A stretch of 64,000 nt of DNA from Hybos culiciformis (taxonomy: Eukaryota > Arthropoda > Insecta > Diptera > Hybotidae). Shown piece after piece: positions 59,435 through 64,000 of the stretch; the stretch's first letter is position 1, and each line of letters opens with the position of its first letter. The notes under the pieces are model-generated. The model did not search any database. It was not told the DNA's origin and was given only the letters and a program-made list of their open reading frames with translations. The position numbers and the translations under genes were made by a program. The DNA is taken from positions 44,765,525-44,829,524 of the forward strand of contig OZ023273.1 in the NCBI GenBank assembly GCA_964007475.1, read 5' to 3'.

Positions 59435-61114
59435 AAATATTAAAACGAATAAAATATTTATATATGTATATGTGTTTACATTACATTATGTGAGTAATAA
59501 AGATACTTTTCTTCATTGTTTTTGTACTACTTGTAGTACTCACCACTCGTATTAACAATTTCTCAAACACGAATTCAATTAGGTTTGTGCTTGTAGTTAA
59601 TAACTGACGATATTTGATTTTTAAATACTAGATACCTAATGTATAATATTATTTATATGCATACTGTCAAAATGACTACAAACATTTTATTCTTAGTATT
59701 TTAAATTTTAAATTTTACTAAATATGAAAATATATGTTCCTTTTATATGTGTAAAGAATAATGTAATAATTTACTTTTCTGCAAAAAAAAACTGTTATAA
59801 TTTACATAGAAATTGTTAAGAAAATTTATAATTATTTTGTATAAAATTATCTTTAATTATAAATTTATTTAATTGTAATAAATTTTTTGAAATAAAAAAG
59901 TTAATTGTAAATTTTCTTTAATTATAATTAAACAATATTACATTAATTTAGATAATTCAAACATTAGAATATTTGATGTGTAATTTTCATAAAATTATCT
60001 TTTAATTAATTATGTTGTAATTTAAAGTGATTTAAATTATTTGAGTTATTATAACAATAAATCACTGCGTGAGATCTATCTAAAAGAAAAACATTTGTAA
60101 TTAAAATTTTGAATGATATTTAGGACTGGAGTTCATTTTTAAATATTTGAATTAGAAGTCGCAAGTGTCTACCAACAATATAAATACTATAAATGCTCTC
60201 TGTTTTCTGTTAAGTAATATTTAAATTTAAATATTAGAAAAAAAATTCTCAAGAGAGTTAAGAAGTTTCTTATTATTAAACATAAGCGATATTCAGTTCA
60301 TACGTTTAATTTATGTTATTGCCTATTAACATCATTATGTAATTGTTTTTGTTTTATAAAATATACAAAAAAAACACATTTCATAAACTACGAAAATTGA
60401 GCTGAACATATAAATTCGCAAATATCTTGCAAAACCAAAATTTTTATATAATTTGAAGAATAAAGATAAAAAATAAATCAAATTTATTTTAATTCAAATA
60501 TTCTAATAACGTAATTTAGATCCTATTTACATAAATTTATTTATTAAATTCAATTTTATATTGATCCAAAAAAAAAAAAACATTTTTCACAATAAAAAAT
60601 TTTAAATATATTTACCACAAGAAAAAAAAAATAAAAAAAATTACCTACCTACATAAAATTAAAAATATTATATTGCGATTCAAAAAGCGAAAATAAAAAA
60701 ATCCAGCTTAATATTTATATACATACATTAAAAAAAAAAAATTTAATTAAAAAGTCAAATAAACAAATTTATAAGTGTTTAAGAAAACAAAATTAAAATT
60801 TGATATTGTTTTAATTTTAATGTAATAATTAAATAAAATATAATTGTGAATTATAATATTTATTATTAATACAATAAAAATTATATATTTAAAATAAACC
60901 ACCGCTTTATGTACCAAAAATTTTGTTTTTTTATGTAGTTTCAGTAAATATTTAGATAGTATGTACACCTACTTTCAATTCAATTACTAAGAGTACACTC
61001 TTTTTAAATTTTGACCTGAGCGAAATAAATGTGGCTGCGAAATTACTGGGAAATGTACTGAAAATTATACAAATAATGCAATAAAACTTTGTTCTAATCT
61101 TGTTCCAAATAGTA
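59435..61114. other. AT-rich non-coding DNA
   Basis: No gene is supported; nothing recognisable beyond A/T-rich background. Confidence 0.55.
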
Positions 61115-61314
61115 NNNNNNNNNNNNNNNNNNNNNNNNNNNNNNNNNNNNNNNNNNNNNNNNNNNNNNNNNNNNNNNNNNNNNNNNNNNNNNNNNNNNNN
61201 NNNNNNNNNNNNNNNNNNNNNNNNNNNNNNNNNNNNNNNNNNNNNNNNNNNNNNNNNNNNNNNNNNNNNNNNNNNNNNNNNNNNNNNNNNNNNNNNNNNN
61301 NNNNNNNNNNNNNN
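61115..61314. other. Assembly gap of exactly 200 N
   Basis: 200 consecutive N. The round number suggests a placeholder rather than a measured length. Frames drawn across it (60952-61440 minus, 61100-61381 plus) are artefacts. Confidence 0.99.
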
Positions 61315-63279
61315 AGAAATTATATTACCAAAAACAAAATTATACATCAGACATGTTGTTGTTTTTGAAACTTTCAAATAACAGCAATAATATGAATAAT
61401 TTAAAGATAGAACAAAAAAAAATATTAAAAAAACAATCATTCAAATGTGGAGTCCTTCTTTTTTTTCAAATATAAAATACCACAACTTGACAATACATCC
61501 TTAAGGGTATCAGGTGGATTATTATGATATCAACTTAAATATAAAATATTTTTTAAATAATTTTTTTTCAAATTTTTTTTTTAATACATAAGGAAATTTC
61601 TTTGATATAAATCATTTTTATTGAACTTTTCCAAAAAGAAAAAAAAAATTGTAGAAAAAAATCCCTGTAGATATCCATAGAGATAAACTTTTTCCATCTG
61701 AAAAATTATTATTAATTCATGAATGAAAGAAGATCTATAAATAAACATGGTACCTAAATTTTTCTATATTTATTTTTTTTTGGTTTTAAATAGATTTTTT
61801 GAACTTGTACACATGTACATACACATTTTAGATTTTAATAACAGTTTAATCTTTAATTGAGTTTTATCATTTCCAAGATTACGATAGAGAAACTGAATCG
61901 CATTTCACTGTTGAAATGTAATAGTTCTATAATCAACGAAGACTTTTAAACATGATCTAATATAAGTGTAATAAATAGAACAACTTCACCGAAGCAACAA
62001 TGAACGACAAGATGAATGCTAAATTTTCCAAAAGTTGCCTTTTTCTAATTGTCAGACCATGTGGTATAAATTTAATTATACGTCATCTCACAGAGGCAGT
62101 TTTATTTAGTTTTATAATGTCTTTACAAAAAGTATTGTGATAATTTTCAATTAGTGGACTTATTTTTCCACATTGCAAGTTTTCAACTCATATTTTTTAA
62201 AAAAATTCCAGAACAAAAGCCAGATCTGATGTCTATTGAATAATGGATGCATTGTGTGACACATTTAAAACATGTCATATATTTGATCAAACTGAACTCA
62301 ATTGACATATATTAAAAAAACTAAAATAAAATAAAATATTATGTTCCATCAAGGTATTTAAATACTTTTTGATAAAATACGGTTTATTCGATTAAGCTTC
62401 ACTTTACTCTAAAATGTGTCTAAGTTTAAGATCTAGGAATTACAAAACCAGAACATTAATTTGTGCGGTTAATAGGCTTTAAAGACCTGTTGTAGGAACA
62501 CCTTTTTTTCAATCTAATTTAATGTTACGATATTATGATTTTCGTATTTATACATATTCTTAAATTAATAAACAAAGTTAATTACTACAAATGTAGCACG
62601 GGTAACAATATATTTAAAATTATTCACATTCTAAAATTCCTGTATTAAATCTTTAAGAAAAAATTTAAATTTGTTTGCTTCAAAATGTATAATACATTCT
62701 TGACTACTCTACTTTATGCTGAAAAATATTAACAGAATCTTTTATTTGACAAATGAAAAATTATTTTTTGTTACTTTAAGAGTCTGTCATTAAAAAGTTT
62801 AATATAATGAATATTCCTTTTTTTTTCATAACTTTGACAGTGCCATGATTTTTTTTTTCCGCAGACAAAAAAAAAACAATGAAATAGATAATATTTTATA
62901 TAGGTATATCGATTTTCTTTTAAATAAATGATTAGACTCCCAAAACAGATTAAGTCAATGACAATCAAAAAAGTTATTTTTCTTGTTAATTTTTTTTTAT
63001 TAATATTCTCTATTGGATTCAGAAAAAAGAAGAAACAAACATGAACAGAAAATTATTATTATTGTTTTGTATCATAATAATAAGCCTTATCATATTGTTT
63101 TAGGGATATAGACTTTCATAATTTTTTTTTCAGCCAATAAATTACTTTTACATTTCCTCTAGGGGATTTTTTTTTTTTTCTAGAGTCTAGAAAGATAATT
63201 TATTGACAAAAAACCGCGAACAAAAATTTAATTAAATAACATAAATATTTTTTATGTTTTGCCTACTTTCGGATTAGGT
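61315..63279. other. AT-rich non-coding DNA
   Basis: No gene is supported. The 65-codon minus frame at 62771-62968 is low-complexity. Nothing else is recognised. Confidence 0.5.
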
Positions 63280-63527
63280 AAGTTCGTTTAGATTCTACCA
63301 TAGATTAAGAATACAGAAAGATGGGAAGCTTCATACAACATTTTTTCAAACTTTTTTGGTATTTTTATGTGAAGGTGTTAGTAAAACTAAATAAAATTCA
63401 TTTCATACATTGATAATTATCACGTATTTTATTTTGTTTTACTAACACATTCACATAAAAATGCCAAAAATAATGTTGTATGAAGCTAACAATCTTTCTG
63501 TATTCTTAATCTATGATTCTACTTAAG
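63280..63527. repeat. Inverted repeat (foldback), arms about 105-118 bp
   Basis: The left arm (about 63280-63398) and right arm (about 63425-63527) are complementary with some mismatches and small indels. Shared blocks are CATAGATTAAGAATACAGAA, AGCTTCATACAACATT, ATTTTTATGTGAA and GTGTTAGTAAAAC. The loop is short (about 26 nt). It is unrelated in sequence to the other hairpins in the window and has no coding sequence. Confidence 0.82.
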
Positions 63528-64000
63528 TTTTTGAGTGTAGCATTTCGTTAAAACTATAAAATTCCTAAAAAAAACAACAAAAATGATATAATAATAATAA
63601 AGCAGTGTTATTAATATTTTTAATTCTTAACTCTTAATGTATATACATACATATATAAACTTTCATTTTGCATCTATATAGATTCGTACATAGATATGGT
63701 GCGTAAAATTTATCCGAATTAATGCGAATGGTTGTAAAATTCTAAAACTTTACCAAGAAGTTAAAGCTATTCTTCAAACCGAATTTTATATATTTCTCAG
63801 CAACTATAATACCTTCAATTTACCAATTTTATCTATAAATTTAATATTTGAGGCAGATGCCGTGAACGATATATATACATAGCCATTTAATTTTATTTTT
63901 TTTTTTTAAAGAAAATTGAAAATATATTTGAAAACTTTAAGATATTTTATTTTAACTACCGTAGGTATACGCATATAAATATGTACTTTGTACTGTATAC
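63528..64000. other. AT-rich non-coding DNA
   Basis: I see nothing recognisable in this final stretch. Confidence 0.55.

Noticed and set aside
61100..61440. Frames with long runs of X across the gap
   Set aside because: They span 200 N and carry no information.

Overview
The window is nuclear DNA from an insect. It is very AT-rich, full of poly-A/poly-T tracts, and holds one multi-exon gene with GT-AG introns plus many transposon remains. Hydrophobic segments and exon content match the insect protein tincar, so an insect is well supported. I lean to Diptera or another small AT-rich insect, but the sequence does not settle the order.

Layout: (1) Positions 1-36466 hold no convincing protein-coding gene. 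This AT-rich DNA contains two splice-flanked micro-exon candidates (2489-2529, 18727-18760), a tRNA-like SINE head (5951-6031), a long-armed hairpin followed by a CGGAAAA-rich repeat block (9467-10445), a small Tc1/mariner-like MITE (14844-14990), and two hAT-type elements with exact 8-bp target duplications (25202-25889 and 26218-27398). A repeat complex at 32406-34196 contains a hairpin, an 88-copy 12-bp polypyrimidine minisatellite and tandem flanking units. (2) Positions 36467-55529 carry the tincar (tinc) gene on the plus strand. Seven coding exons join in frame with matching phases into a 1344-residue protein with eight predicted membrane segments. Intron 1 carries a 5'-truncated non-LTR retrotransposon (38098-40086) with a 13-bp target duplication and an intact 627-codon frame. 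Intron 3 carries a ~121-bp tandem repeat, a degenerate hAT element inserted in that repeat (47254-48027), and a 300-bp hairpin (48183-48482). (3) Positions 55530-64000 are the 3' UTR and downstream AT-rich DNA, with a TIR element (59020-59434), a 200-N assembly gap (61115-61314) and a last hairpin (63280-63527).

The window does not show an operon-like or clearly new protein system. Its most interesting content is structural. There are precisely bounded nested insertions inside tinc, four unrelated long-armed hairpins that could yield double-stranded RNA if transcribed, and a kilobase-long strand-asymmetric minisatellite. All calls were made by reading the sequence; no similarity search was run.
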